Positions 24,147 to 34,825 of a stretch of DNA of 64,000 bases are shown piece after piece. The stretch lies in assembly GCA_037447655.1 (NCBI GenBank), contig JBBHKE010001751.1:64001-128000 (forward strand), in the 5' to 3' direction. The position numbers and the translations under genes are program-made. Under the pieces are notes generated by a model. It was not told where the DNA came from. It searched no databases and saw only the letters and a program-made list of their open reading frames with translations. Every line of letters starts with the position of its first letter. Position 1 is the first letter of the stretch. This stretch comes from Zygnema cylindricum. Taxonomy: Eukaryota > Streptophyta > Zygnematophyceae > Zygnematales > Zygnemataceae.

Positions 24147-25072
24147 CTTAGGGTACTTTCGTATATAACCGAAACTTTAGTCTTGTAAATATGTTTTTAG
24201 CGAAGATTATCTGTACCACTTTCAAAGCATTCGTATGTAAAGAAATGAATTCGTTACTTTAGATTGTGACGGATGTAGACGTGGGTGTAATTTGTGACAA
24301 TTGTAGACGACTACAAAACTCGCGAGAATTGATGACATTTACAAAATAGAGACGATTATAGGCACCTAGGTAATAGTGACATTGTAGATGTTTAGGGTTT
24401 GTGACATTTTGACGTCACGCTCAAATTATGACAACCTCGACGTCATAAATTATAAAATTTCCGTCATGGTTTCCCGGATTTGTTTTGTAGTATTTTCTCA
24501 CTCTACTTGCCATCAAAATACACCCAAACATAGTAACAAAAATTATTTTTAGAGATCTTTAATTTGATACTATTATTAATTTTTTTCATTGTAAGAATTG
24601 TGAGATGGACCCGGTAGTGGGAGCGGGAGAGAGAGAGAGAGGCACTTTCATGGACTTCGCTTTTGCGAAATGGCGTCTGTTGGTCTAGATCCCCTCCTCG
24701 GCCATTACACGGAAAACTTTTTTTTTTGGTATTCGGGCACAAAAAATGTTAAAAAATTCCGACACGTGCGACAGCATCTGACTATTCGCTCACCTCTTAG
24801 AAATTTATTTAAAATCACCTCGCGGGGTGATTTTATATAAAGTTTGAAGATGAGCTGAAAGGACGCGAAAGTGGGTCAGAATGCGCTAAATGACAAATTG
24901 CATTGCGCTAGACGACAATCTACAGTACATGTAAAGTTTTATGGTATCGTAACTTGTACGGCGGTAATTTCAATTTTCTGGTACGGCTACATATTTTCTT
25001 GTTTTTTTCTAAGTTATGGAGGAAAACAACAAAAAATAACTGTAACTTTAGCACATGCTAAAGTACCCTTAG
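24147..25072. mobile_element. inverted-repeat DNA element, family TTAGGGTACTTT, copy 1
   Basis: The left end is CTTAGGGTACTTTCGTAT and the right end is the complement of CTAAGGGTACTTTAGCATG. Inside are GTGACATTGTAGATG motifs, a GCTTTTGCG hairpin and ATCACCTCGCGGGGTGAT. Copies 2 and 3 lie at 35872-36666 and 37590-38570. There is no transposase; superfamily unknown. Confidence 0.55.
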
Positions 25073-25694
25073 TACAGCGCATTGCAATTGTACTACTTGA
25101 TATTGTACAATTGTAAATTATATTTACTTTTTTTTGTCTATACGTGTTGTTCTTTTGTTTATCCACATACAATGCGGAAAATCATTTTTGTATAATGCGG
25201 TCGGAATGACAAATTGAAGTCAAATGTCGTAATGTGCATTCATTTATTTATATATTTTAGTCGTTACCTTAAGATTTTTTTCCGTGCAAATGGTTTAGGC
25301 AGATGAAGCATCATAGAAAGTCCACATCGGAAAGTACAGTACTGGACCGGTGACGCCGCGGCAAACATTGCAAAAAAATATCAGGTGAGGAAATTCGGAA
25401 ATTGGCTCTACCCAATGCGACAAAAGACAGAGAATCGAATCAAGATCAGACCAGATTATAGGTCTAATTGAAATGCTTACTCAGGGTGGCGTTCCATCAG
25501 GAAATGTTGTAATCGTACGGCGAACATAACTTCGTGAATCGTTATTAGAATATATAAATTATTAGTATCAATAATACATTAGTGTCATTGATGCTAATTT
25601 GTGTATCAATACCATCGTCAAAAAAATGTTTAATTATAATTTCTCCTTAACGCTCATTTAGGTGTATAAGATCCGCCGTCATGACATACAGGTT
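25073..25694. other. spacer before element A
   Basis: A+T-rich, with no gene. At about 25530-25550 TTCGTGAATCGTTATTAG is a lone MITE terminus. The last five bases (25695-25699, AAAAT) are the target duplication of element A. Confidence 0.5.
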
Positions 25695-26034
25695 AAAATT
25701 GAAACTCTGAGACCTTCATAAGTCCTTAAAGTGGACAGCTTCCAAGAAGCCTATAGGATAACCCTGACCCCTTTGTGTTTCAGCAAGAACAACTGCCACC
25801 TTGGCAGACAAAAACTCTGAACCAACTTCACCCTTGTGAAGGCAAGACTTCCTTGAGTAGATAGCAAAAAGAATCTCTGAATTTGCTCCCCTGAGCAGTA
25901 AGTTATAGAGGGTCAAAGTTGACCTTTTGTACAAAAGCTCTTTGGGAGAGAGGGTCCTATCTACCAATTTTCTAAGTCCTATCTCTCTCACAAACTCTAT
26001 CTACTGGTGTACGACACCAATCATATTAATCTGT

Positions 26035-26073
26035 CGTACATAAAAGTACAGCCGGCGGTGTACTTTATGTACG
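26035..26073. other. conserved GTAC hairpin in LTR
   Basis: CGTACATAAAAGTACA and TGTACTTTATGTACG pair around GCCGGCGG. Equivalent hairpins occur in every copia LTR of the A/B/E/F/G group, for example near 31445, 32843, 41337, 45845, 51196 and 63928. Confidence 0.6.
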
Positions 26074-26283
26074 GAAATTGTACGACATGGCCTAAATGTC
26101 GACACATGTTATATCCGGATGCGGTGCCGTAATCCCCAGAGATACCGCGATCCAACGCAATTTCGCCACGTGTCATCTGATGGGGCGATGACCATAAACC
26201 GCCGAGAATCTCTTCCGCGATCTTGGCTTTCTTCCCGGTCGTCTGATTAAATGCAGATTTAAATCGGAGCTGTCATAAATACA

Positions 26284-26322
26284 TGCGCGGTATTTGTTTC
26301 GTAAAAGAAACAAAATGCGCGG
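26284..26322. other. conserved TTTGTTTC hairpin in LTR
   Basis: TTTGTTTC and GAAACAAA pair around a loop of about six bases, flanked on both sides by GCGCGG. The structure is kept with different loops near 31698, 33096, 35393, 41862, 44695 and 63685. Confidence 0.6.
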
Positions 26323-26466
26323 TACTTGTTTCTTGTACATACTGTAATCCGTAAGTTTACATAACGGGTTCTATGTAACGGTAAACATCCGTCGTTAAAT
26401 GAATTTTCCGACGTCGTAACATATGAATACAAATCAAACCTAATAGTATGTATCGAAACTTCTAGA

Positions 26467-26534
26467 CTTAACGGCTAAGGCTACCGGCGCTTTGATGGTC
26501 GGCAGGTGTCAGGATCAAATCCTGTCACCGACAT
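26467..26534 (+). other. tRNA-like module, antisense in the LTR
   Basis: Read on the plus strand, opposite to element A: TTAACGGCTAAGGCTACCGG resembles a D arm and A box, then GGTGTCAGGATCAAATCCTG folds as a T arm with a B-box-like core. It is not a functional tRNA; the anticodon arm is poor. Equivalents lie at 31878-31950, 35575-35650, 45626-45697, and on the minus strand at 53774-53845, 61058-61128 and 63473-63545. Confidence 0.5.
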
Positions 26535-26872
26535 ATACTTTTTAGTAAATAAACCTTCCTACAAGTAAATAGAATAATCTATTTTCCGTAAACCTTTGGA
26601 TAGCCTAGGTAGCCATGGCTCAAGCTTCCTCTCCAACTTCTCACTGACTGCAACAAGTGTGGGAGTTTAAGAGAGAAGTTAGAGACAGACTTCCTCGGCT
26701 TCTTTCTATATTCCAATTTAGACCTAGAAAATAATGAAATAACCATTGATTTCTACACTCCCCTTATTTTCTAGTCAATCTTTAATTTCAGACCACACTT
26801 CTCCCTGCAGAAAATTAGTTTAGGGGAAGGCACAAGTTTGGTCATCATATCTGCTACCATCTCACTATCTGG

Positions 26873-27580
26873 TCAATACTCTAAACTGATTATTTTGTTT
26901 TCTACTTTCTCTCTAACAAAGCTGAGTCTAATGTCCATGTGTTTAGCTTTAAAATGATGTTTAGGATTGGCAGAAATAGCGATTGCAGCCTGATTATCAC
27001 AAAAAAATTTATGCACACCACTCTTAAGGTTACCAAGCTCACCAAGCAAAGATTTGACCCACATCAATTCTTTTACAGCAGAGCTAGAGGCCATATACTC
27101 AGCCTCCATGGTGGACTGAACAATAACCTTTTGTTGTTTGCTACTCCAACAGCAAGCCCCATCACCCACATATAATACATATCCAGAAGTACATCTCCTC
27201 ATCGGAGCATCACCATAACTGGCATCACTCCAAGTAGTGATGTGAGTATTCTCCCCACCCAAATGCAACCATAGATCCCTAGTTCCTATCAGATATCTAA
27301 GGACTCTCTTAGCTTCCTCCCAATTGTTCGTAGTGGGTGCATTTAAACTTCTACTCAGCACTCCTACAAATGTAGCTAAATCCGGTCGGGTACTATTTAT
27401 AAAATATATTAGGCTTCCCACTACTTGCTTGTAAGGAATAGTCTGAATGAACTTCTGTTCTTCAAGAGATAATTTCTCGTCTAAGACTATGACTCCTTCT
27501 TCCTCACTCCCCTCACTTCCCTTCAACTCCATTGGAGTTGTACAACTATTAGTTTTATCCATCTGAAATTTTTCCAGCAT
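26873..27580 (-). pseudogene. element A RNase H region
   Basis: The C-terminal part of copia pol: the end of the RT connection (VGSLIYFINSTRPDLA) followed by RNase H with TTWSDASYGDAP, STMEAEYMA, WVKSLLGEL and FCDNQAAIAI. These contain the usual Asp, Glu and Asp catalytic positions. The frame ends early, near the polypurine tract, where related copies continue to MTKP. It is separated from RT by about 150 bases with stops. Confidence 0.9.
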
Positions 27581-27726
27581 GTTCGCTTTTGCTTTTTTCT
27601 TTGAGTTAATTTTATAATCTTTCTTTCTCGGTCTCTTTCTACTTGAATTCCCAAAATATATTTTGCTTCTCCCATATCCTTCATTTCAAATCTCCCTTTA
27701 AGATCGGTTTTCAGTTTATTAAATTT

Positions 27727-28248
27727 TTACATTGATTTACTTAAAACAAGTAAATCATCAACATAAATTGCAATATATATAATACCTTCATCATCCTCAA
27801 AAACATAGATTGAGTGATGTGAGCTGATCCGGATATCTCCCAAAACGGTAAAAAACTCATCAAGCTTCTTATTCCACTGTCGAGGCGCCTGTTTCAAACC
27901 ATAAAGAGATTTAATCAGCCGGCCTACCTTACTCTCATCTCCTTCCTCCACAAACCCTTCCGGTTTTTCGCAAAAGATCTCTTCTTCCAATTCTCCATGC
28001 AAAAAGGCTGTCTTGATGTCCATATGGTGCACTTCCATATCTTCAGCTAGAGCCAGACTGAGAAGTATGCGGACGGAGGGAAATCTGACGATCGGGGCAA
28101 AGGTTTCCTTGTAGTCAATTCCCTCAATTTGTGTAAATCCCTTTGCCACTAATCTGGCCTTGTAGCGCTCGATTGTGTTATCTGGGTTCAGTTTTAATTT
28201 GAAAACCCACTTACAACCGATTGGTTTTCGGTTAGGTGGACAATCCAC
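27727..28248 (-). pseudogene. element A reverse transcriptase region
   Basis: The RT core with RYKARLVAKGFTQ, HHMDIKTAFLHGELEEEIF, SLYGLKQAPRQWNKKLDEF and the catalytic YVDD box in IAIYVDDLLVLSK. The fragment is about 170 residues. It overlaps the end of the integrase-containing frame in another phase, so a frameshift separates them. Confidence 0.92.
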
Positions 28249-29357
28249 CAGCTCCCAAGTATCGGCTCCATAATTGAGGCCATCTCCTCATTGATGGCTG
28301 TCTTCCACCGGTTTCTTTCTGGACAAGTCATCGCCTCTCCATAAGTCTGAGGTTCATCTTGATGAGATAGTTTTGTTACCTTGTTATTAACATGTTTTTC
28401 TTGCAATCTTTTGCTACTTCTCCTCCCCCCCTCAAAATCTGAGGCCGGAATAGATGGTTCTCGTGGATTCTTTCGAACAATCTCGGCTTCTCCCCTATCC
28501 CTTGATTCCGAATCAATTTCCACCACGTCTTCCGCTTCGGGTAGAGTTGTCACTGGAGTTTCCACAGCCGAGTCCTTTTCGGTCTGATTTGTACCTGCAA
28601 GAATGTCATCTTCTCTAAAACCTAGATAGTTAGGAAGCTCAAAGTCATCGGAATTTTCTGACTCAAATCTGATTTTTACTGACTTTGTATATTTGAAGGG
28701 ATCCACAGACTTTCCTTCATCCATAACTACTAGATGCTTTACTAAGATTATATCTTCCCTTTTTAGATCATAAACTCTATATCCTTTAACATCCTCATCA
28801 TATCCTAATAAGTATCCCGGTTTTCTTTTAGGATCTAGCTTCCAATTAGACCGATCTGTCTCTAGACTGAATACTTGACTGCCAAAAACCTTTAAGTGGG
28901 ATATGTCTGGTTTACGGCCGGTCCATCTGTCATAAGGTGTTTGATATTTTATAGCTGAAGTAAGAACTATATTCTTGAGGTAATTAGCACAGTTCATTGC
29001 TTCTGCCCAAAACCTTTTTCCTATCTTTTTATCTGACAACATACTTCTAGCACTATCACTTAGTGTTCTATTTAACCTTTCAGCTACCCCATTCTGTTCC
29101 GGATTTTTTGGAACTGTCTTTTGGTGTTGGACCCCATCTTCCCTCAGAAAATCCTCAAACTGGTTAGAAGTATACTCTCCACCATTGTCACTCTTTACTC
29201 TCTTGATTGGAGTTTCATGGAGTTTTTCGCTCCATGCTTTATATTGTCTAAAACAATCCTGAGCTTCTGACTTGTTTTTCAAAAAATACACCCGGGAATA
29301 CCGAGACCAATCATCAGTGATAGTCATCATAAATCTCTTCCCCCCCGGTGAGGGCAC
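28194..29357 (-). pseudogene. element A integrase region
   Basis: Integrase catalytic core and C-terminal part: KRVKSDNGGEYTSNQFEDFL and EQNGVAERLNRTL carry the second Asp and the Glu of the D,D35E triad; the first lies at the start (VDLVHIDIWGP in copy B, disrupted here). The C-terminal tail ends with PSPGGKRF-to-NRKP type linker into RT. The HHCC zinc part, upstream around 29400-29560, is in other frames. Confidence 0.9.
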
Positions 29358-29389
29358 TTTAGCCGGTCCCCAAATATCTATGTGTACTA

Positions 29390-29960
29390 GATCTATAATT
29401 TTTTCTCCCTTATAGGTGGTTGTTTTAGGAAAGGGTAATCTGTGTGCTTTACCTTGAGCACATCCACTACAATCACTTATATTATCACTCTCACTGAACT
29501 AAATTTCTTCCACCACTCCCATCTTTTTCATCTCTCTTAACTTATCCAGATTCACATGCCCAAGCCTCTAATGCCACATGATAATATCATGAACACCAGC
29601 ATAATAAAGTTTCTTCATTTCATTACCTCAAATCAGCCTAAACATCCCATGGCTACCTTTATCAGCAATGAAATAGACATCCTCCTCAAAACTACTAGTA
29701 AAGACTCCTTCACTAGTGCTAGTAAAAAAAACCATTATCATCTAATATAGACGTAGAGATGAGGTTTTTGTTCAGCTCCGGAATAAACAATACATCGGAG
29801 AATGTAACTATAGATGTCTTTCCTTCTACTAACACTTTCAGATCTACCGATCCTACAAGAGCAGTGGTGACTATCCTCCCATCCCCGTACTCAATCTCTA
29901 CGGTGGGAATCTCTCTTATCTTAGTGAACAGGTGCCTATCCTTACACATGTGCATGGAGG
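29390..29960 (-). pseudogene. element A protease and pre-integrase region
   Basis: The fragment HMCKDRHLFTKI-IPTVEIEYGDGR is the region after the aspartic protease active site; the matching active-site segment in copy E reads GWIIDSSASIHMC. The pre-integrase zinc segment (about 29400-29600) has lost its frame. The same segment is in one frame in copies B and D. Confidence 0.75.
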
Positions 29961-29976
29961 CACATGAACCTATATT

Positions 29977-31130
29977 CTAGCCCGCTTCACCTTTCAATCC
30001 ATCGTAAGCACATTTCTGCCTTCGTGGAATTTCGACCTCGTTTTTCGCCTCCAACTCCTCATCCAAAAGGAGATCATCGTCCTCGTCCTCGGATTCAGCC
30101 TCATGTACTTGTGTCAGAAGGGCCTTTTTCTTTCCTCTCGGGGTACCACCGGTCTGCCCCTCCTTTAATTGAAGCTTGGTTAGCTTAGTGCACTCTGCCA
30201 TATAGTGCCCCGGTTTCTTACAAAAATTAACATAAACCTTTGGGAGCCCTTGGTCCGAACTCGTCGGCCTGATTTTTTCTGCTCCCTACCCCTATAGTTT
30301 CCGACCGGTTTCCGGGAATCCTTGTTCCTCCAATCGGTCGAAGTTGTCAAGGCTTGGCCACTCTTTCCTCCCCTTTGGATCTCAATCGTATTCTCCGGAA
30401 CGAGAATCATCCCTACCACTGAGTTCCATATCCACCTTCAGTCCGGCAAGTCCTGCACACAGTTGACTATGTTCTCGAACTCATTGGGTAACTTCATCAG
30501 TAAACCGTTAACCTATTCTTTTTCGCTAAAATCTTTTCCCGCACTCTCTAGCTCCATGAAGAGTGTAGCAAGCTCATTGCAAAAATCCAACATTTTCCCC
30601 CATTTGTATACATATTCCTTAACTTTCTGATCAGCCAACTGTTGTTGCTGAATCGTACCACTTTGGTACATCTCTATGAGAGCCATCCACAGATCGGATG
30701 CCTTTTCTACCTGCAAAGGAGAACATGCGAGTCCTTGAGTAAAATGGCGTAGGATGAAGTGCATTGCTGCCATGTTGTTGAAATCTTAGGTTTGAGTATC
30801 ATTCTCCTTGTTCCTCAGAATAGGTGACATGAATGCTAAACCGGTTGCTATTAGTGTGGTTGTCTCCTTCTCCGTTCCTTTGTCCACCACATCTCCTTCC
30901 TTTATCTCCTCCGTTGAAGATGAACCTGCTTTCTTTGTGAATCTGCTTCATTCAAACCATGGAGGAATTCCAAGACTTGATGGACGCCCCAATCGTCCAC
31001 TCACTATCCCCCAAAACCTTTTTTTGCATAGAGCTCTTATCATGATACTTTCCCAGTATATAAAGCCAGTTCCATTAAAGATTCGTACCCTAGAGGGTGG
31101 GCCCATAACGTGAAACTCTAAGACCTCCAT
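29977..31130 (-). pseudogene. element A gag, start codon inside the LTR
   Basis: Gag in several frames: the N-terminus starts at the ATG at 31130, 20 bases inside the 5' LTR, and reads MEVLEFHVMGPPSRVRIFNG. The middle (30513-30773) has the capsid-like LACSPLQVEKASDLWMALIE and GKMLDFCNELATLFMELESA; a zinc-knuckle region lies at 30180-30260 (frame broken); the acidic tail ESEDEDDDLLLDEELE lies at 29977-30201. Confidence 0.8.
31096..31109 (-). other. primer-binding site of element A (half-tRNA type)
   Basis: GTTATGGGCCCACC, one base after the LTR ends. It is complementary to the anticodon stem-loop of plant-type initiator tRNA-Met, the kind of primer site used by copia and Ty5. The same bases encode gag V-M-G-P. 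Confidence 0.6.
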
Positions 31131-32175
31131 AAGTCCTTAGAGTGGACAGCTTCCAAGAAGCCTATAGGATAACCCTGACCCCTTTGTGTTTCAGCAAGAA
31201 CAACTGCCACCTTGGCAGACAAAAACTTTGACCTACTTCACCCGTGTGAAGGCAAGACTCCCTTGAGTCGATATTAAAAAGAATCTCTGAATTTGCTCCT
31301 CTGAGCAGTAAGTTATAGAGGGTCAAAGTTGACCTTTTGTACAAAAGCTCTTTGGGAGAGAGGGTCCTATCTACCAATTTTTCTAAGTCCTATCTCTCTC
31401 ACAAACTCTATCTATTGGTGTACGACACCAATCATATTAATCTGTCGTACATAAAAGTACAGACGGCGGTGTACTTTATGTACGGAAATTGTACGACATG
31501 GCCTAAATGTCGACACATGTAATATTTGGATTCGGTGCCGTAATTACCAAAGATACCGCGATCCAACGCAATTTCGCCACGTGTCATCCGATGTGGCGAT
31601 GACCTTAAACCGCCGAGAATCTCTTCCGGGATCTCGACTTTCTTCCTGGTCGTCCGATTAAATGCAGATTTCAATCGGAGCCGTCATAAATACATGCGCG
31701 GTTTTTGTTTCGTAAAAGAAACAAAATGCGCGGTACTTGTTTCTTCTACATACTGTAATCCGTAAGTTTACATAACGGGTTGTATGTAATCGTAAACATC
31801 TGTCGTTAAATGAATTTTTCAACGTCGTAACATATGAATACAAATCAAACCTAATAGTATGTATCGGAACTTCTAGACTTAACGGCTAAGCCTACCGGCT
31901 ACCGGCGCTTTCACGGTCGGCTGGTGTCAGGATCAAATCTTGTCACCAACATATACCTTTTAGTAAATAAACCTTCCTACATGTAAATAGAATAATCTAT
32001 TTTGCGTAAACCTCCGGATAGCCTAGGTAGCCATGGCTCTAGCTTCCTCTCCAACTTCTCAGTGACTGCAACAAGTGTGGGAGTTTAAGAGAGAAGTTAA
32101 AGACAAACTTCCTTGGCTTCTTTCTATATTCCAATTTAGACCTAGAAAATAATGAAATAACCATTGATTTCTACA
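31111..32175 (-). repeat. 5' LTR of element A
   Basis: 1065 bp, TGTAGAAATCAATGG ... GAGTTTCA on the minus strand. It is similar to the 3' LTR with scattered substitutions, so the insertion is not recent. Confidence 0.9.
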
Positions 32176-33183
32176 AAAATAGGTATAAGTACAAAATCTG
32201 ACAATCCGTACCAATCTCGTCCTTCTAGTGTAATTAATTCCTAATTCTAGTTCAAGTTTGCGGGTAAATAATTATTACGCCATTCATAATTATACACTAA
32301 AATAGATAGGAGTAAAAACCGTCGAAATGTACATGTTAAAATGTGTGTATTTTCTAGGTATGTATTTGTCTATGTTGAAAAGAACTAATTAATATTCACT
32401 TCTTAATTTAGACTCTAGAATGTGAAGAGAGAGATGAAACTCTGAGACCTCCATAAGTCCTCAGAGTGGACAGCTTCCAAGATGCCTCTAGGATAATCTT
32501 GACCCCTTTGTGAAAATTTGAGACATCCATAAGTCCTCAGAGTGGACAGCTTTCAAGAAGCCTCTAGGATAATCCTGACCCCTTTGTGTTTCAGCAAGAA
32601 TAACTGCCACCCTGGTAAACAAACACTCTGACCACCTGCACCGTTGTGAAGTCAAGACTCCCCTAAATCGATAGCAAAAAGAATCTCTGAATTTGCTCCC
32701 CTGAGCAGTAAGTTATGGAAGGTCAAAGTTGACCTTTTGTACAGAAGCTCTCTGGGAGAGAGGGTCCTATCTCCTAATTTTTCGAAGTCCTATCTCTCTC
32801 ACAGACTCTATCTACTGATGTACGGAACCAATCAGAATACAGTTCCGTACGCAAAAGTACAGCAACCGGTGTACTTTATGTACGGAAATTGTACGACATG
32901 GCCTAAATCTCGACACATGTCATATCCGGATTCGGTGCCATAATCTCCGGGGATTCCACGATCTAATGTAATTACGCCACGCGTCATCTGATGTGGCGAT
33001 GGCCATAAACCGCCAAAATCTTCTTCCGCGATCTCGGCGCTAATTCCGGCCGTCCGATTAGAATCGAATTTAATCGTAGCCGTAATAAATACATGCGCGG
33101 TATTTGTTTCATTTACGAAACAAATGCGCGGTACTGATTTTTGTCCGTACCGTAAGTCGTACATTATATATTACTGGATCTAT

Positions 33184-33193
33184 NNNNNNNNNN
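33184..33193. other. assembly gap, 10 N
   Basis: Ten N in the middle of element E. On the left is LTR; on the right are 100 bases of unclear origin and then the internal region. Real distance unknown; several kilobases of element E may be missing here. Confidence 0.95.
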
Positions 33194-33338
33194 TTACTTT
33201 GTTTCTTTTAAATAATACGACCACAAGTACTATAATACTACACCGTATTCTCCGAACCTGTACACTTAGATCTATTCAATTCTCTCTACTTTTTCTGAAC
33301 ACCAGCATAATAAATTTTCTTTGTTTCATTACTTAAGA

Positions 33339-33701
33339 TCAGCCTAAACATCCCATGGCTACCTTTCTCAGCAATGAAATAGACATCCTCCTCAAAACTA
33401 GCAGTAAAGACTCCTTCCCTGGTGCTAGTAAAAAACCCTTATCATCTAATACACATGTAGTGATGAGATTTTTGTTCAGCTCCGGGATAAGCAATACATC
33501 GGAGAATGTTACTATGGATGTCTTTCCTTCTACTAACACTTTCAGATCTACCGATCCTACAAGAGTAGTGGTGACTATCCTCCCAAACCCGTACTCTATC
33601 TCTACGGTGGGAATCTTTCTTATCTTACTGAACAGGTGCCTATCCTTACACATGTGTATGGAGGCACTTGAATCTATAATCCAGCCTGCTTCACCTTTCA
33701 A
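33339..33701 (-). pseudogene. element E protease region
   Basis: Starts just before GWIIDSSASIHMCKDRHLF, where the usual D-S/T-G active site has become D-S-S, and continues through VEIEYGFGRIVTTTLVGSVD to a pre-integrase segment (LLRKVAMGCLG). It has no catalytic Gly and is cut off downstream. Confidence 0.8.
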
Positions 33702-33719
33702 TCCACCGTCAGCACATTT

Positions 33720-34825
33720 TTGCCTTGTAGAATTTCGACCTCTTTTTTCGCCTCCAACTCCTCATCCAAAAGGAGCTCATTGTCCTCGTCCTCTGATTCC
33801 ACATCATGTACCTATGTCACAAGGGCCTTTTTCTTTCCTCTCAGGGTTCCACCGGTTTGCCCCTCCTTTGACCACTGCTCGGTTAGCTTAGTGCACTCTG
33901 CCATATAGTGCCCTCATTTCTTACAAAAATGACATAAACCTTGGGGAGCCCTTGGTCCGAACTCGTCAGTCTGATTTTTCTGCTCCCTCCCCCTATAGTT
34001 TCCGACCGGTTTTCAGGAATCCTTGTTCCTCCAATCGGTCGCAGTTGCCAAGGCTTGCCCACTCTTTCCTCCCCTTTGGGTCTCAATCGTATTCTCCCGA
34101 ACAAGAATCATCCCTACCACTGAGTTCCATATCCACCTTCAGTCCGACAAGTCCTGCACACGGTTGACTATTTTCTCGAACTCATCGAGTAACTTCATCT
34201 GTAAACAGTCAACCTTTTATTTTTCACTAAATGTTTTCCCGCACTCTCTAGCTCCTTGAAGAGTGTAGCAAGCTTATTGCAAAAATCCAGCATCTTCCCC
34301 CCTTTATATACATACTCCTTAACTTTCTGATCAGCGAACTGTTGTTGCTGAATCATACCACTTCGCTACATCTCTATGAGAGCCATCCAAAGATCAGATG
34401 CCCTTTCTACCTGCAAATGAGGACATGCAAATCCTTGAGTAAGATGGCGTAGGATGAAGTGCTTTGCCGCGATATTGTTGAAGTCCCAGGTTTGAATATC
34501 ATTCTCGTCGTTCCTTGGAATAGTTGACATGAATGCTGAACTAATTGCTATAGGTGTGGTCGTCTCCATCTCCGCTCCTTTGTCCACCACCTCTCCTTCC
34601 TTTGTTTCCTCCGTTGAAGGTGAATCCTCTTTCCTCGTGAATCTGCTTCCTTTAAACCCTGGAGGAATTCCAAGACTTGATGGACGCCCCACTCGTCCAC
34701 TCACTATCCCCCAAAACCTTTTTTCCCATAGAGCTCCTATCATCATACTTTCCCAGTATATGAAGCCACTTCCATTAAAGATTGGTACCGAAGAGGGTGG
34801 GTCCATAACGTGAAACTCTGAGACC
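33720..34825 (-). pseudogene. element E gag
   Basis: Broken gag. The N-terminal third (34366-34806) is open: PPSSVPIFNGSGFIYWESMM, SLGIPPGFKGSRF and QGFACPHLQVERASDLWMAL. The middle and the zinc-knuckle region (33883-34104) are in other frames. The equivalent start codon lies in the LTR just above 34811. The primer site is present with one change (GTTATGGACCCACC). Confidence 0.75.

Larger units (their letters stand above)
25700..26757 (-). repeat. 3' LTR of element A
   Basis: 1058 bp, starting TGTAGAAATCAATGG and ending GAGTTTCA on the minus strand. It still carries the copied gag start, ATGAAGGTCTCAGAGTTTCA, at its very end, followed directly by host DNA. It also holds the tRNA-like module, two hairpins and ACACGTGGC (26164-26172) described separately. 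Confidence 0.9.
25700..32175 (-). mobile_element. Ty1/copia element A, both LTRs, TSD AAAAT
   Basis: Complete but dead copia element on the minus strand. LTRs lie at 25700-26757 (3') and 31111-32175 (5'). The flanks are AAAAT at 25695-25699 and 32176-32180. The polypurine tract AATAAGGGGAG adjoins the 3' LTR. The order in the minus direction is gag, protease, integrase, reverse transcriptase, RNase H, the copia order. All reading frames carry stops or shifts. Confidence 0.92.
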
